Source of the DNA: JAAUTT01 sp963846585
GTDB taxonomy: Bacteria; Bacteroidota; Bacteroidia; Bacteroidales; JAAUTT01
Length of the DNA: 64,000 bases
Direction: 5' to 3'
NCBI GenBank assembly: GCA_963846585.1
Contig: CAWJWO010000010.1
Location: forward strand, 1-64,000
Shown here: positions 63,497-64,000 of the stretch, in pieces
Position numbering within the stretch: the stretch's first letter is position 1
How the letters are laid out: each line of letters starts with the position of its first letter
The notes under the pieces: generated by a model
Database searches by the model: none
Seen by the model: the letters and a program-made list of their open reading frames with translations, nothing else
What the model was told of the DNA's origin: nothing
Translations under genes and position numbers: made by a program

Positions 63497-64000
63497 ATGT
63501 AGTACTCCGTAGTATCTATGATACCATTCCGCATAGCATACATATGAAGTTCAGAAGTGTTAGTAATTGCAAGCTTTCTGAATATATTTTTACGATGAGT
63601 TATTATTGTATGAAAGCTAAGGTTTTTTTGACTGGCAATTTCCTTTGTAGTCAATCCCTGTGTTATCAGACGTACAATTTCTATTTCTGCTGCCGTTAAT
63701 TTTCCGGGTTCCTTTTTTTTACGAAAGGATGAATTTTTGTGTAGCAATACATCAAGCACCTTACTGCTGAAATATTTTCGTCCCTCTAAGGTTGATCTGA
63801 ATGCTTCAATAAGTTCATTTTCATCACAGGTCTTCAGAATATAATTTGTAATACCCGCATCGAGGACTTTTATTATACTTTCAGGATTTTGGTTGGCTGT
63901 AATTACAAGGATGCTAATTTTAGGGAAACATTTCCTTAAGGATTCAATGTCAGATATATTTTCAAAATCAATAAAGTCATAATCTAATATCAATGCATCA
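63493..64000 (-). CDS. LuxR/NarL-type response regulator (5' end outside window)
   Basis: The C-terminal about 166 residues are in the window: the latter part of a receiver domain (from DYDFIDFENISD; VLDAGITNYILKTCDENEL with the conserved lysine) and a LuxR helix-turn-helix (LTAAEIEIVRLITQGLTTKEIASQKNLSFHTI). The reading frame is open through the window edge, so the start lies outside. DNA-binding regulator, target unknown. Confidence 0.85.
   Translation of the reverse strand, partial: DALILDYDFIDFENISDIESLRKCFPKISILVITANQNPESIIKVLDAGITNYILKTCDENELIEAFRSTLEGRKYFSSKVLDVLLHKNSSFRKKKEPGKLTAAEIEIVRLITQGLTTKEIASQKNLSFHTIITHRKNIFRKLAITNTSELHMYAMRNGIIDTTEYYI

Overview
This 64 kb window is AT-rich and reads as a chromosomal contig of a Bacteroidota bacterium, probably Bacteroidales-like and perhaps assembled from a metagenome. 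The signs are SiaB/SiaC homologues, a DUF6427-type membrane protein, a TonB receptor with a carboxypeptidase-like N-terminal domain, many short lipoproteins, a Bacteroidetes-type tyrosine integrase, an IS21 element, a Bacteroidetes -7 promoter motif upstream of nuoA, and glycan-degrading GH1, GH26 and esterase genes.

Layout. (1) 1-6470, minus strand: nuoA-B-CD-E-F-G, the electron-input arm of an E. coli-type respiratory complex I; nuoF and nuoG carry four apparent frameshifts. (2) 6471-12151, a scrambled accessory stretch: a GC-rich foreign M24-peptidase fragment abuts the 3' half of a hybrid histidine kinase, followed by an intact IS21 element (8178-10736) that cuts the C-terminus of a tyrosine integrase, which faces a 3' tRNA-Ala fragment that looks like its attachment site. 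(3) 12342-13048: first copy of a 707-bp GIY-YIG repeat unit with inverted ends. (4) 13.1-24.1 kb: papain-like amidase, ABC exporter, PfkB kinase, outer membrane protein, S41 protease, beta-propeller lipoprotein, TapB-like protein, GH1 beta-glucosidase, LPG-synthase-like membrane protein. (5) 24.25-38.19 kb: an eleven-gene plus-strand operon joining CheR/CheB enzymes without chemoreceptors, GAF/PAS coiled-coil sensors, a SiaA-like PP2C phosphatase, SiaB kinase, SiaC phosphoprotein, a TerB-ABCG transporter and two secreted proteins. (6) 38.2-46.8 kb: heme O synthase, fused CcsBA, LarC, LarB and a CbiMN-like/Q/O nickel or cobalt ECF importer. (7) 46899-47605: the second 707-bp unit, inverted. (8) 47.7-64 kb: TonB receptor, aldo/keto reductase, membrane proteins, PurD, a transglutaminase-like protein, a small secreted protein behind a sigma-54 promoter, GH26 mannanase plus esterase, SmpB, Yip1, MetY and a partial LuxR regulator.

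The most unusual content is repetitive DNA. Two near-identical 707-bp units each encode a GIY-YIG nuclease, share an 18-bp inverted core near both ends, and carry a REP-like palindrome at the 3' end of the gene. A second family of about 120-bp hairpins keeps constant blocks while its stems change sequence but stay paired. A third class consists of word-like tandem arrays (TAGTGCA, GAACCAGGAACC, AGAAGACAG, GTAGTAAGTCG and others) that begin at or just after stop codons and often have a reverse-complement partner nearby.

Caution: everything here was read by eye. The left 7.1 kb has clustered single-base indels and a compositional chimera, so sequencing or assembly error is a serious alternative there.
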